From contig NW_006917104.1 in assembly GCF_000516985.1 (NCBI RefSeq), forward strand, positions 620,001-684,000: a DNA stretch of 64,000 bases. Reading direction: 5' to 3'. A program made the translations under genes and the position numbers. This document shows positions 10,046 through 21,532 of this stretch, in pieces. The first letter of the stretch is position 1, and each line of letters starts with the position of its first letter. The notes under the pieces are model-generated. The model had not been told where the DNA came from. It made no database searches and saw nothing but the letters and a program-made list of their open reading frames with translations. This DNA is from Pestalotiopsis fici W106-1 (taxonomy: Eukaryota > Ascomycota > Sordariomycetes > Amphisphaeriales > Sporocadaceae).

Positions 10046-13000
10046 ATTATCCAGTGAATGGATAATGCATCATATCCTATCCATCATTTATCATTGCATC
10101 AAGACCTGGCGTCGACGGAGCCGCTCAAGACCGCTGCCAGGTGAATACGGCCGAGAAGAAAAATCGTTTTACTTTGGCCCCATCTCCACGTGTTTGGGTT
10201 TGACCGTTCTTCGGATAGTCTTGTCCCTTGCATTAAAGTTCCTGAAAGCTCATGTCGACATGCCAACCAACACGTTTCCCGTCTGTGGCTCAAGCAGCGG
10301 CAAACCCAGAAAGAAAGAAAAAACCTGGCTGCTGTTGAGCGGTGCATATTATTAGTAATGCGGCGACCCAAAGCGTCGTCCTGCAGCGCATACTAAATAT
10401 CCTCATCATCATGCAAGGGAGTCAGTCCTTGACGCTGTGAACATTGTGCAAATACAGTGTACAGCACTTGATGTCAATATCAGATTTGTCGTTTCTACTG
10501 CACTTGCATATTGATCAACGAGGCGCAGTCGGCATTGGCCCGTGACCCGGGGAATATTCAAGGGTATTCTCCAAGGGATGTGGTTTGTTGGAAAGCCAGG
10601 GAGTGCCAAGTCCAGCCGCAAAGGCAAGTTTTAGCAACTGGCCTGTCAATTGGAGCAACGTCGAATTCCCAATCTGGTCATGGTCTCTCCATCCTGGAGC
10701 TTAACCCGGTGTGCTAATCTCGAACCCCCGTGTGTAAGCGTCCAAGCTTGAGTCTGGTTAGTCGTGATAATGCCACATTGTAGCGACTTTGCAATCGACA
10801 AATGGGACAGTCGCCAAGTCAACGACCAAGACGATTGTCTCTGGGTAATCAATCATACACAAAAGTGCCTCGGCGAATGTGATATCTTGGTAGTATCCAT
10901 ATAGCGGTATTGCGACTGGAGCACGATGACGACCATGTCAATCTTGAACTGGTTCAATTGTGGAGGGATCTTCAAAAAAGGACCCCTCATCCCCCATGCT
11001 GGTGAATCTTAGCAACTTGGGTCGGTGGTCGGCAATAAGATGGCGGCGGCACTACTGTGCACATCTCCAAGTTTTCTTGGGTTCCCCTTGCAAATGGCCG
11101 CAGATGTGCGCAGCCAATTGACCACCCCTTAGTAGCTGAACTGGTTATATCCCGTGAGATTGGTTGTCCAGATTCGGAAGCCCCTGCTATCTGCAGCAGG
11201 CCAACGTTGTAGCGCGCACAAGCACTCTCTCAGTACAGTAGTGGTGGACGACCACGGCGGCCAGCAGCAAGTGCAGCAATACTTGCGCAAGCAGGACTCG
11301 CAACGTTTTGCCACGCCTTGGTTGAAAGCGGCAAATCATGTGCTCCATTTGCAAATACTACATATTCATGTTCGCAGATGCAGACGCAGACGCAGCCGAG
11401 CTGGAGGGGAGGAGTGAGGGGGGAAAAGGCCAAGACTGGATGGATATAGATGACGATAAGTCGGTTTCTCGTCGAAACAGCCCGGTGGCTTGCTGCTCTG
11501 TGGTTCTCATGGTTCGAGATGCCTGATGCATGGAATGGAAGGGACTCGACACGTTTGTGAACTTGTGCTCGACAGCACTAAGCAACCTTAAAGCCGATGG
11601 GAAAGAAACAAATGTCCAATGAGAGTAGGCGTGCCCAAGAGAGATCAAGGTTTGGTCCTGACTTTGCGGGTTACCTTTTGGGAACCGTCGCTATCAGAAT
11701 TACCAGAGCGCAGATCGTTTGTAGGCCCCAGGGTAGCCGGCGGGTACTGGCCTGACCGGCGCCAAGCAAGCATGCAAGCCATCACGGCCTACTAGAGGTT
11801 AGCGCCGCTCATCTTTCATCCCATGCCATTTGACGGACAGGGGCAACAACCAAGGGGAGTTTAGACATGAGCAGGGGATGTAGGTCAGGGTAGCAAGGGT
11901 ACATGGTTAGCAGCAGCAGCAGCTTCTTTTGGAGTTGGGGAAAAAGCAATAGACAGCTAGGCGAACGAAAGAGAATGCAGATTTTCCCTCCCTCACCTGC
12001 CACACTCGATTGGAACCCCCGATTGGGATGCCGAAAAGAAAAGGAATACGTAGGTCAAGCCTCATACAAAGGAAGAACAGCGCTTGAAAGGGGGAAAAAA
12101 AAAAGGGCGCCGAGAAAGCCGAGTGTTCCATACTGACTTGCGCTCATACCTGCTGCGACTCAATCAAATTCATTGATTCATTCATTCTCCTGAGCGAGCG
12201 GCGACATATGTAATGAGCTTGACAGGCCGTCGCGCCCTAGGGGCTATGAGATATGGCCGACAATCTAAGAAAGATCCGTCCCTAAAGGACGGCACCGCGG
12301 GATGGAGCAGCGCTGCTCTATCTTGTGTACCTTACCTTAGTAATGAGACGATCCAGTTACTAGACAGGTACCTAGCATGGCCTAGACAGACAAATCTGTT
12401 CTACGGTAGTTCTGCTGCTTTTTGCTGTTATCTCTCCCTGTCTCTCTCTCCCTCGAATCCCCACACCAGCCAAGGGTAGTCAAGCAATGTAATGTATTAC
12501 GGTGTACCTACGCAGCTAAGGTTAAAGTAAACTTTGGAGTAGAGAAACGAGTTACATAGTAACACCTACCTGCCTACTCCTCACTCTCTCCCTCTCGCTC
12601 TTCCCATTTGACAGAAGCACACATTCTTCTCGATTTCTCTCCCTCCCCCTCTCTCTCGCTAGATTTGTCGCTGTCTTCTTGGTTTCCTTTTTAAAAGAAA
12701 GAAGGCTGCCAGTTTATCGTTGCAGTAAATTACAGGGGAAGAGCCTCTACTGGAATTTTTTTCTGCATTTGTCTCAATTCCTTCCAAGTGTATTTCCCTC
12801 CGAGGCGTCACCTCTGTCTTGGACTCGGCACGAACTACCACCAATCATTTCTGCCCCCGGTTTCCACCATAGACAGCTGCATTCCTTGTGACATATCCCG
12901 CCGACGGCTTTTTTTTCAACTCTTTTTTTTACCTCTTCTCAACTGACAGCTGTTCCCGACTCTCTGGTTGCCGTGGTTGAGGTTCCTTATTATTCACTTT

Positions 13001-13360
13001 CCTTGGATCGACACTCCCTCAATGAGGCACTCGCTTAATCCTCTAATACTCTAATGCCCAGACCAGAGTCTGGTACTCTCGGACTGTGATTCAACAACCA
13101 TTCCTTGAGCAATTGCATCTTTGCTGTTTACCGACGAATTCTTTGGGTTTTGGTTCCTTGCAAACCAGAGCTACGACATACAACGACGACGCCTGTAGCC
13201 TTTTTCTTCCAGCTACAGTCTTTCCGGTATTCGCATTACTAACAAGCCCCATCAAACGTCTGCGGGCTCGTTACGAACACGGCCGGGTACTTCGGATTTG
13301 TAGCAGCTGCTTCACAACGCTGCTGGGGGTGAAGGTCGGGTTGCGAACAGACGACACAAT
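10046..13360. other. Long non-coding stretch, probably with the yapsin promoter and leader
   Basis: About 3.3 kb without a supportable gene on either strand. From about 12,540 to 13,350 it is strongly pyrimidine-rich (runs of ctct/tttc), as in long fungal promoters and 5' leaders. Small ORFs here lack phase-consistent splicing and codon bias. Confidence 0.5.
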
Positions 13361-15113
13361 ATGCATCACGCCGCAATAATATGCCAACTTGCACTATGGA
13401 CGACGGGAATTCAAGCTTTTCAATCACCATCATCATCCCAGCCGAGGGCTCTGCATGACGTTGAGGATGCTGGTAAACGCGATGTTGTGGCCCGTGATGC
13501 CGTGGGGCCTATGGGCTTCGTGACATTCAAAATGGCCACCAAAGGAGGAGCTTCCAGTGTACGTACCCACCCGTGCTACAGCACGGACATCCTTACCCGA
13601 TCCCTGCTGTACCCTGCCCTGCGCTCTGCTGACATCTAGGTCCAAAGGCCGACTTGGTTTCAAAGAGAATTCCTCAGATTGCACAGAACCTAGCCCGCAA
13701 GTACGGCTCGGATCTACCTTCACGTACTACCCACGAGGGCGTTACTCTTGTCGACAGGGAGAACACTTACAGCGTAGCTACACCAGTGACACCATCCCAG
13801 AGCAACACTGCCGGGGTTTACCAAGATGGCACAGACTATTCGTACTTTATCAAGGCAGAAATTGGTTCCGAGGCGACACCAATGTATATGCTTATTGACA
13901 CGGGAGCCAGTACGACGTGGGTCATGAGCTCGGATTGCAAGTCTGACCCCTGCACAAGACACAATACCTATGGCCCAGAGGACTCCAAGACACTCACGGA
14001 TTCCGGCAAGACCTTCTCGGTCGAGTATGGCTCAGGCGAGGTTAGCGGCCATTATATCGACGATACCATGAATGTGGCTGGGCTGAGTGTGCAGTACGAG
14101 TTTGGCCTTGCCAATGTCACGTCATCCCAGTTCTCGTCCTTTCCATTCGAGGGTATTCTGGGACTGGCAAGGAATAGCGGCAATTTCAATGACGCCTTGA
14201 AGAAGGCCAAGGTCATTGATGCCAACATATTTGCAGTGTCGCTATCTAGGGCCGCGGACGGCACAAACGATGGCGAGATTAGTTTCGGTGCTGTCGATCC
14301 CTCCAAGTACACGGGCGATATCACATACACCACGACGACAGACGACGTCAGCTGGTCGATTATTATGGACGATATTACCATTGGGGGAAAGTCCTCTGGC
14401 AATAGTGGAAAGACTGCCTACATCGACACGGGCACGACTTATGCTTTCGGGCCTCCTGACGACGTGGCGGCAGTGTACAAGCTGATTCCAGACTCGAAGA
14501 GTGACGATGGTGTCACATACACTTTCCCATGCGATACGACTGCTCAGCTTGCTTTCACATTCTCCGGAACGTCGTTCGCAGTCAGTGCCAAGGATTTCAT
14601 CGGTGCATCTGGAAGTGACAACCAGTGCACTGGCACCCTCTTTGGCATGGAGGTTGTTGAGGGAGCTTGGCTTTTGGGAGACATGTTTCTCAAGAACGTT
14701 TACTCGATCTTTGATATCGACGGTAAACGTGTCGGTAAGTAATCTATCATAAGGGACATTTCATTGCAGTCTGAATCAATGCTTACTTTTGTAAAGGTTT
14801 CGCCTCCAGAGCAGCTGGCTCAGGCACGACCACTGCCCTAGCGTCCTCTTCCACCGTGGTATCCACTGTCGTCACCGAGGATGGCTCAACCACGCTCACC
14901 ACCATTACCACATCCAGCACGGCTACAGGAGTTCCCTCCATGGGTTTCACTGGTGGCCGCGATGGATCAACCTCGGCCGCTGATGCCAGCACCACCGCTG
15001 GAGCATCTGCAACGGCAACATCAACTAGCACTTCTTCAGGAGAGCAGTCCCAAGTTCACAAGCTATACGTCTCCATTTCATGCATTATCTCCGTCATAGC
15101 ATTGGTCATTTGA
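13361..15113 (+). CDS. GPI-anchored yapsin-type aspartic protease
   Basis: Secreted pepsin-family (A1) aspartic endopeptidase held at the membrane or wall. Exons: 13361..13558, 13648..14734 and 14797..15113 give 533 residues; an equally phased variant (13361..13556 with 13640..14734) gives 535. A signal peptide (IICQLALWTTGIQAF) is followed by a Lys-Arg pair near residue 39, a likely Kex2 pro-site. Both catalytic motifs are present: LIDTGASTTWV (about residue 150) and AYIDTGTTYAFG (about 328), with SVEYGSGEVSGHY as the flap region. The last exon encodes a Ser/Thr-rich stalk and a terminal hydrophobic stretch (LYVSISCIISVIALVI) typical of a GPI signal. Substrate specificity is unknown. Confidence 0.88.
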
Positions 15114-15754
15114 TTTCTATAGAGGACCACAGTCATTACCATTTTCTTATCTGTCTAGAAGAGGCGGCTCCCGGAGGATAACATAACCGGCATACGCTCG
15201 ACATTCATTGCATCAAACCGTTCCACGGTAAAAGGAACACAAACGCACTCAATACACGAGCTTGGTAAAGACTCGAGACTCGAGGGCGAGGAAAGGCAGA
15301 TATCAAAGACTCATATCTTGCTGCCGAATGTAGGATTAGTTGCGCACACATGATACCCTTGGAGGATTTTCGAAAAATAAAAATGTCCAGTCGAGGCTGG
15401 ACAAGCATTGACGGCTAGGGTATATAGCCATTGCAACTAGAATATGTAATCATAACCAATCTGATTCTCAAGAAAATCAAAGAATACGAATACAGCTCAT
15501 GTATGGGCGAAATCCTTACAAACGGCTTCTTATAGCTTTGTGCAAGTGTGCTATCTTTTTTTTTTTTTTTTTTNAAAAAAAAATCATACATGTATCCAAA
15601 AAGGCATATACATTAAAAGTATAGATGGATATGTGCTAGATACATGTATCCATGAGAGATCTAATTGTTTCGCATTTGTATCATGCCTGGGACCTGGACA
15701 GAAGCTCCGACTATATAATTTCTATGATTATCTAGACTTTCTTAATGCACCATG
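15114..15754. other. Convergent 3' region
   Basis: Lies between the yapsin (+) and antiporter (-) ends. No gene seen. It contains the T-run/N/A-run listed separately. Confidence 0.5.
15556..15583. repeat. Homopolymer T18-N-A9, probable assembly joint
   Basis: Eighteen T, one undetermined base at 15574, then nine A. Either a real poly-T/poly-A inverted tract or a place where reads failed in a homopolymer. It lies in non-coding DNA and breaks no gene. Confidence 0.7.
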
Positions 15755-17742
15755 TCAAGAAACACCCCAAACACCAAGCACATCCTTTTTGCTCCCCTCG
15801 ACTTGGACAGCGGCATTGGCAGCCTCGAGCTTCTTGACGCGCCGGACCAAGAGACCGACGCACAATGGACCGATGATGGTGCACAAGACAATGGCCCAGG
15901 TAATGATGAGAAACAAGTCCGATGTCTCGTCCTCGGCCGAGGCAGATGAAGAAGAGTCCCGAAAGATGCCGTTGGCCTCGGCCACGGAGGAAATGAGAAA
16001 TCCAATCTCGCCGCGCGCAATCATGGCGCATGACATGATGCCCGCCGGGTATAGGGAAAGCGGCTTGCTCAAGGTCTTTTTCCTAGTCTTTTCGACCGCC
16101 TCGGGGGCCGCCGACAGTTGTGCAGGCTCTTGCAGAGGAGGAAGTGGTGCAGGGTCTGGGCTGCCGGATGAGGCGGCAGTCGAGGTCGTCGTGCCGACAA
16201 GGTTTCTCTTGTTGGGCGGTGGCTGCTCCTCTGCATTGCTTCGATGGCCATCCCAGAGCGGTCGCAACGGGATTTGGCGGACAATGGTGCGCAGGCCTGA
16301 TATTGTCGTTGTGCAGAAACTGGAAAAGGTGTCCTTGACCGGGACCGAGAATCGGACCAGCCATAGACCGCAGAGGGCCTTGCCTAGAAGCATGAGGATT
16401 GTATAAATGATACCGCGCCATACAACGCCACCGGAGAACATCTTGCTGATGGGGATCGAGAAGCCGATGGAAGCCTTGAAACATTGCGTAGTTAGCAAGA
16501 ATAGCTCGCTTGGACGTATCTATGGACGACAAATATTGGGGTACGTACAAAGAAGAAGGGCTTGAGGACGCGCTCGATCGACGATTGGTAGTATTGTTCA
16601 TACATGTCCAAAGATGAAGTGCGACCAGATGCCGATTCTGGTTGGACTTTTGCCTGCCTTTCCGGAGAAGCCTGTCCTCCATGCTCGGTCCGGCCGGCTG
16701 TGGGAACCGATCTCGTTTCTTCCAGACTGTCCTGCATCACAGGCGATGAGGGTTCAACATTTGCCGGAATCATCTCGAGCGCCTTGGCGTCCCACCAGGC
16801 TCCGACGATTCCGGCGAGGTAGGCGGCCAGGAGGACGGACGCGCCCGCATAGCTTGCGCCCACAACTAGAGCGATGAGCAGGGCCGTCTGAACGACAAAG
16901 ACGATCTGCTTGGTCCGGGACAACCTGACCGCCCGGGACTCGGCATACTTTTGGCCGCCGCGGCGTAGAGTATCCAGCAACGTCATGAGTGGCGCGAGCG
17001 CAAAGCGGCACGCGAGGGGGACCAAGACGGCAAACGCGAGCGAGACCAGAACAGGCCGGAGCACCGTGGCCGGCGCAATACTTTCTTGTCCATCCCCCGA
17101 GCCAAGACTCGAGATGATCTGCACCATGACCAGACCCACGACGTCGTCCATCATGGCGGCGGTGCTGAGGGCGCTGCCGAGCCGCGTCGACGCCAGGCCG
17201 CTGGCGCTCAGCACCGTAAACGTGGTGCCCAGGCTCGTCGAGCACAGCGCCGCGCCGGCCGCGAAGCACTGCAGGTACGAGGCGCCGGTCAGCGGCGCCA
17301 GGACAAAGGAGAGGGCCATGGGCGCCGCGACACCCGTCAAGGCTACGCCGGCGGATAGGACTAGGTTGGCCTTCATGGTGGCGAGGGACGTCGAGAGGCC
17401 GCCTGAAAACAGGATGAGATCCCCATATTAGCACTTGATCATACCAAAGATTCAGAGTGTGTGTACTACGGGTGAAGCAAAGAGAAAGAAAACCAGCATA
17501 CCTTCAAACACAATCATGATCAGGCCCAGATATCCCAGCTGCACAATGGCGTCCTCTAGGGACGACGAGAGCCATTTCCCACCCGGTGTGCCCCAGGCGA
17601 TGCCAATGAGGACCTGGCCGACGAGGCCACAGTACAACGTCCTGTCAAGCACAGAATTGATGAGGTTCAACACCAGGAGCAGCGAGGAGAGAATCAGTAT
17701 ATCCTCGATCCCTGGCTCATGATAAGAGAGGGAGGCCGCCAT
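15755..17742 (-). CDS. CPA-type monovalent cation/proton antiporter
   Basis: Polytopic membrane exchanger with a Na_H_Exchanger-type core. Three exons: 17742..17502, 17402..16549 and 16474..15755, giving 604 residues in phase. About a dozen hydrophobic segments are visible: DILILSSLLLVLNLINSV and QLGYLGLIMIVFEG at the N-terminus; a Gly/Ala-rich set including CFAAGAALCSTSLGTTFTVL; and STAAMMDDVVGLVMVQII, where the paired Asp residues fit the ion-binding position of CPA antiporters. Two hydrophilic loops interrupt the membrane part: residues about 290-355 (Ser/Glu-rich) and a Pro/Ser-rich loop near residues 430-480. The C-terminal pair (MSCAMIARGEIGFLISS) carries the ARGE motif typical of these exchangers. 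Ion selectivity (K+ or Na+) and compartment cannot be told. Confidence 0.85.
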
Positions 17743-18117
17743 ATTCCCTCTACTCTGCACACCGTATTTCTCCACCCTCGGCTTTGTTGCTTGGTATGAT
17801 ATATTCTCAGCTAGGATATAAAGATTTGGGTAAGAAATTTGCCACTTGAGTTCAGATTTCAAGCAACGAACCGCCGTCCAGTCAGTGAAAGGAGGGACGT
17901 TGTTTGGAGTCTAGTCTTGAGCTTTTCCTTTCAGACAAACACCAATGTCAAGCTTAATTGAATGTGGGGATTGCTACTAGTCTCTTGGCCAAACGTCATC
18001 CGCAATGGCAGCATTTATACTATCATATACTTGGACAGTATTCAGAACTGAGTGACATTTTGCTGCGATATTGACAAATGTACTTGTAATTGTAAAGATC
18101 CGATTAACTTGTTGTTA
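17743..18117. other. Intergenic, antiporter promoter region
   Basis: Between two minus-strand genes. No gene seen. Confidence 0.5.
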
Positions 18118-19818
18118 TTATTCGGCCTCAAGTCCCTTTGGCCATAGCAGCTCTCGTTGCCAGAGACCCTTGATCATACGGAGGAAGACAAGCACCCAAA
18201 CGACAATCAAGAGTGCTGCCATTACACACCCAAATATCTGCAAGCCTTTGCTGCTCAGCGCTTTCCCCATTGCCAATGTCGCGGTGACCAGGGCGGTGTT
18301 GGGAAAAACAAAACTCCACCACGTCATTTGAAATGGCATCTTGTGCTCGCGACGAAGGTATTTGTGAAGTGAGCCGACGGAAACCAAAAAGAACCAGAGA
18401 CTCAGCCCCCATAGCCAAAGCCCCAGCATGATGGAAAAGAAGTGCGCGCTATATATGGCGTGTTCTCGACCAGGAAAGTCTGCCGGTATGATTTGCTCGG
18501 TCTGAGTGCCTAATGCTACAAGACCAGCACAAGTGAACCCACTTGGTCCTATTGAAATGAAAACACCAGGTCTTTGCATATCGCGTGGCAGCTTCTGCGT
18601 CATGAGACGATATAGGAATGCTGCACAGATCACTGTACGCGTTGCTTTGTCAGCAAGGACTCGTTCATGAATCATACTCTAATATCTATTCAGTTTCTCT
18701 ACTTTTGATGAGTGAACACTTACTGAAACTTATTAGAAAGCCCGTTCCCTGTACCGTGATTGCACAAAATGCCAGGGCTGTAAAGTTCACCAACACGTCG
18801 GCTTCCGAATTGATAACGGCTTTAATGAGGTTCGTCGCAAAGGGTGCTGCCAATAACAATGGGTAGGCTGGAAACACCCAGACTGGGGTCATTGTGTGAA
18901 TTGGAAATATCCTGCAAAGAAATTCAGCGACAAGAGCCATTGCAGCATGACTGACCCTCTTACTGTGTCGACCATAGCGTCAAATACATTGCGGCGCTGG
19001 ATGTGAAACTGGTGGCTACATAGATCCAGAAGAGTAGCTGGGCCACCCTCTGGAGCCACAGACCAGTGTATGGCACCCCGTATTCGCATATATTTATCAT
19101 GATCATGGCGGATCTTTCGAATGTTAGCGTGGTTCGGTATGAACTGGTGCTTGTACGTACGAAACCATCTGTCACTTGTCAGCTCCGAATTGGCACCATG
19201 ACAGAGAACAAGCTGGGACTCACCACTGCAGGAATGAAGAGTGATTCAGTCTGATCATTAAAGGCATGCATGAAGCTGCCAGGAACCATCCGAAACCTCA
19301 ATGTTATACAGACGCAATTCAAAAGAAAGAGACAGATATTGAATATGAAAAACACCAATCCGACGTAATAGAGCCAGTCGGACCTGAATGGTACTGCAGA
19401 ATCACTGGGTCAGCATATATGTGATGAGGATTATGTAATTACAAAGGGTGTAATCGCCTACTGCTATGAAGGACATTGGCTACACCACCAGTGGCCTACC
19501 AGATTCCAGATCAGAACAAGTACACCCTAAGGAAAACGGACAAAGAAGGCTGACCATGTTCATGGTGAAGTAGGTCCATTGGTAACAGCATATCCGGTCC
19601 TTGATGCCAACTTTACCGCCGAAAGTGGGTTTCCTGGCATTGGAAATCATCCGGGCCAAACTCTCTGCATTTGGCTGGTGCTGGCGATTTGCAAAAGCTC
19701 GTTTCTCGTGAGCCGATGCAAAGGCACCAGGCGATTCATGAATGTCGAAATGTTCCTCCCTGGGCGTCACGTATCCATTGGCAATGGTTCCTGGGTCGGG
19801 CACCATGAGTCCGGACAT
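18118..19818 (-). CDS. TDT-family transporter (malate/C4-dicarboxylate type)
   Basis: Ten-segment channel-like carrier of the TehA/SLAC1/Mae1 fold. I modelled seven exons: 19818..19555, 19495..19462, 19393..19224, 19168..19161, 19113..18964, 18911..18724 and 18632..18118, 442 residues. Motifs in order: RICCYQWTYFTMNM joined to ATGGVANVLHSI; IPFRSDWLYYVGLVFFIFNI; LRFRMVPGSFMHAF; NDQTESLFIPAV; NICEYGVPYTGLWLQRVAQL; MTPVWVFPAYPLLLAAPF; MTQKLPRDMQRPGVFISIGP then SGFT. The last is the TDT signature and resembles Mae1 more than Ssu1. The fourth exon is only 8 nt (ATGGTTTC), but it is required by phase and supplies MVS where family members have a similar turn. An alternative start (MVPDPG) lies 12 nt downstream. 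Substrate is inferred. Confidence 0.82.
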
Positions 19819-19985
19819 GACGACGACCAAAAGTCGTCCGGCGAGCGGCCTAGGACCTTTGACAATATGTACAGACCGATCAAGACGATTGGCTCCACAT
19901 GTCCCAGAGCCGAGTGAATGTTGACCAGAGTCGTCACAAATACCACCAGTTGAATGACAATCGAACCGACGTTGACAATGGGCAT
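19767..19985 (-). CDS. Orphan hydrophobic ORF upstream of the TDT gene
   Basis: A frame of 72 residues in a different phase from the TDT first exon, which it overlaps at its 3' end. It reads MPIVNVGSIVIQLVVFVTTL then HSALGHVEPIVLIGLYILSK, two membrane-like segments. Third codon positions are rich in C/G, as in coding DNA. It is preceded by a pyrimidine tract and CAG (about 19,998), which looks like a 3' splice site. It could be the last exon of an unrecognised small membrane protein, a gene fragment, or chance. No family recognised. Confidence 0.25.
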   Translation of the reverse strand: MPIVNVGSIVIQLVVFVTTLVNIHSALGHVEPIVLIGLYILSKVLGRSPDDFWSSSCPDSWCPTQEPLPMDT

Positions 19986-21532
19986 GATTGCTTGCAAGAC
20001 GCCTGACGAAAAAGACCGGGAAGGGAAAGAGGTAGAAGTAGTAGTTTGAGGCAAAATAGCCCACCGAGCCTTAACAGACTTAGTGCTTGCCGTACGTGGG
20101 GTGTGTGGATGTCCTCCAAAGGGGCGCGCGCCGCGAAAAATCGCGGGCTCCCTGGCTCCTATTGCCGAGAAATCCACGAGACAGGAGTTGCAAGTCTGCT
20201 CGGGTCTGCTGCTGGTTTGCGCTGAATGCGAGTAAGTGGGCCGGATCGGCGCGAGTGCTTGTCACTTGAGTTCAGTTACAAGGCCGCAAAGTTGGTAGGT
20301 TCCAAGGATGCCACACCTCCAGTAAAGGCGCTGAAGATGGGTGGTGCGGTTTGTGGTTGGTTGAACTTAGGTGATTGATCTTTTGGAGACGTGACGGTTA
20401 TGTATGCGGCACTAATGTTGTAATGGCGTGCGAGTTGTAGGATGAAGAGGACGCAGAAGTATTTTTTCTTGTTTCGTGGTGCATAAATATGCTGCGACGT
20501 GGAGCTGATGATGTTTGCTTCGAAAATGAACAAAGGCAGCTCAGGCAAGTTCAGTTACTGTCAATATTTCTAGCCGTGATCAATGAGTAGTGAGTGAGAG
20601 AGCTGTGGTAGTTGGTTGTAATAATACTGTATTAGCAGCAGTAGTAAGCTTGGTTGTCGTATGATTCGTTTCTTTATCCTTTATCGGACCCCGCGTCCTG
20701 CTTTCCTCCCTTGATGCTGTCATACCTGCTCAACAAGGGCAGATGCTGGGGGCTACATCATGAAAGCCGACTTGCCGTTCCTAGCGCAGTTGAATAGGCC
20801 GTGTCCCGTAGATGGCCGTTGTATATACTTTTTTCATGCTAGACTGAACAAATCAAACCACTCAAAGTATTGCTTGAATTCTCTCAAGATGCTTCATTTC
20901 ACACAATGCTCAATTGTACTCCATTCGTGTGTCGAGACCCCGAAAAACTTAAACGCCTTGGTATTTTGACATCTTGTAATCAATGAATGAATATTGGCAG
21001 CGACGTCCATATTAGTGGCTCCTGTACCTGATCATCCTGGGACTGAACGTGGGGCCTGTTTAGGCATTCGCTAGAAATTTGTCTGGGGGTGGAACTGTGC
21101 TCCGCGTACTACTGTACAACGCAGCAAGGAAAACCAGCTGTCTACCTCTCTGGACGAAAAATGCTTTTCCGGAATCGTTCTCTCGACCAATCTTTCGTAC
21201 CTGTTCTTTTCGTATCTTTGACAGAGAGTGAACAGGTACAAAATTGCCCACCGACACATACTCGATTGCATGGTTGAATGAATCTCGACTAGGCGCATCG
21301 AGCTGTACAATCGTTTCGATGGTCCAAGTGTAGCGCCTCAATATCGGCATTTCCATTAGCAAAAGCCCCGACAATTGGACGACCCCAAGAATAAACATAC
21401 CCGCGGCTTTAACCTTTGCGGAGTGAGACGTGTTATTGAGCTTTTAATGGCTCGGCCAAGCTCTCAAAATAACCTCACAACCCTACCAACCCGCCCAAGG
21501 GTTTCTCTGCCGATACGGTGCTGACGCCCAAG
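19986..21532. other. Intergenic, no firm gene
   Basis: Upstream of the TDT gene (-) and the PP2C gene (+). A few frames (for example 20276..20548 and 21060..21398 on the minus strand) are open but have no support I can name. Confidence 0.4.
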
